DNA of 64,000 nucleotides from Devosia equisanguinis. Lineage in GTDB: Bacteria; Pseudomonadota; Alphaproteobacteria; Rhizobiales; Devosiaceae. The stretch spans positions 186,001 through 250,000 of the forward strand of contig NZ_UZWD01000004.1 in NCBI RefSeq assembly GCF_900631955.1, read 5' to 3'. A program made the translations under genes and the position numbers. The notes below the pieces were generated by a model. The model was given only the letters and a program-made list of their open reading frames with translations, did no database searches and was not told the DNA's origin. Below are positions 63,941 to 64,000 of this stretch, piece by piece; positions within the stretch are counted from its first letter, which is position 1; every line of letters begins with the position of its first letter.

Positions 63941-64000
63941 TCAGCGTTCCGGCGGTGGCAACACCACCGCTGCCGCCTGCATGATCCGCGCGATCAACGC
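63941..64000 (-). CDS. 3' end of a minus-strand gene cut by the window
   Basis: Reading leftward from the window end, one frame is open from 64000 to a TGA at 63943-63941 and would encode a 19-residue C-terminus ending QAAAVVLPPPER. It could be the end of a regulator or enzyme gene that lies outside; only its place, upstream and parallel to the dehydrogenase gene, is clear. It may be chance. Confidence 0.35.
   Translation of the reverse strand, partial: ALIARIMQAAAVVLPPPER

Overview
This is a high-GC chromosomal segment of an alphaproteobacterium, most likely Hyphomicrobiales and perhaps a Devosia-like genus. The taxonomic call is inferred from gene order and protein style: a rhizobial-type pcaDCHGB/pcaQ/pobRA cluster, lptC-lptA-lptB-rpoN, rimP-nusA-ylxR-infB, a PccR-type regulator beside pccBA, a CtrA-type box, and families of GC-rich palindromic intergenic repeats. 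I see no tRNA, rRNA, CRISPR array, insertion sequence or phage gene.

Layout. Positions 1-12.7 kb look accessory. They hold the end of a ureidoglycolate lyase gene, membrane genes (DUF305, a DUF421 gene broken by an in-frame TAA, a BCCT transporter, DUF2254), a second broken gene for a secreted protein, an L,D-transpeptidase, a BigR-type persulfide/sulfite operon, and a small operon (glutaredoxin-MauE fusion plus Met-rich DUF305) behind a textbook MerR-family promoter. Positions 13.0-16.1 kb carry fdhD and a YdeP/FdhF-like molybdoenzyme. Positions 16.2-23.2 kb form a protocatechuate/4-hydroxybenzoate block (pcaDCHGB, pcaQ, pobR, pobA) that takes 4-hydroxybenzoate to 3-oxoadipate; the final steps (pcaIJF) are not here. 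Positions 23.5-28.6 kb carry propionyl-CoA carboxylase and its divergent regulator.

Positions 28.6-35.1 kb are mixed housekeeping and envelope genes: a crystallin-fold secreted protein, gamma-carbonic anhydrase, SelO, a HAD phosphatase, a SleB-like hydrolase with a CtrA-type box, an RNA m5U methyltransferase and DUF2147. Positions 35.1-39.4 kb hold an apparent catabolic operon of poorly characterised enzymes (Gfo/Idh/MocA dehydrogenase, DUF993 aldolase-like protein, TIM-barrel isomerase) divergent from a TetR regulator. Positions 39.4-45.9 kb hold rpoN, lptBAC, rnd, metK behind a hairpin-rich leader, and trmB. Positions 46.0-59.7 kb hold rimP-nusA-ylxR-infB and rbfA-truB, with about 5.5 kb of unrelated genes separating infB from rbfA. 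Positions 59.7-64 kb hold a membrane protein flanked by two 24-residue hydrophobic peptides, and a large fused FAD/Fe-S D-lactate (2-hydroxy acid) dehydrogenase.

The strongest candidates for something little described are the DUF993 operon with its palindromic operator, the metK leader, the tiny-peptide locus at 59.7-60.8 kb, the MerR-type promoter driving the glutaredoxin-MauE/DUF305 pair, and the two genes interrupted by single TAA codons.
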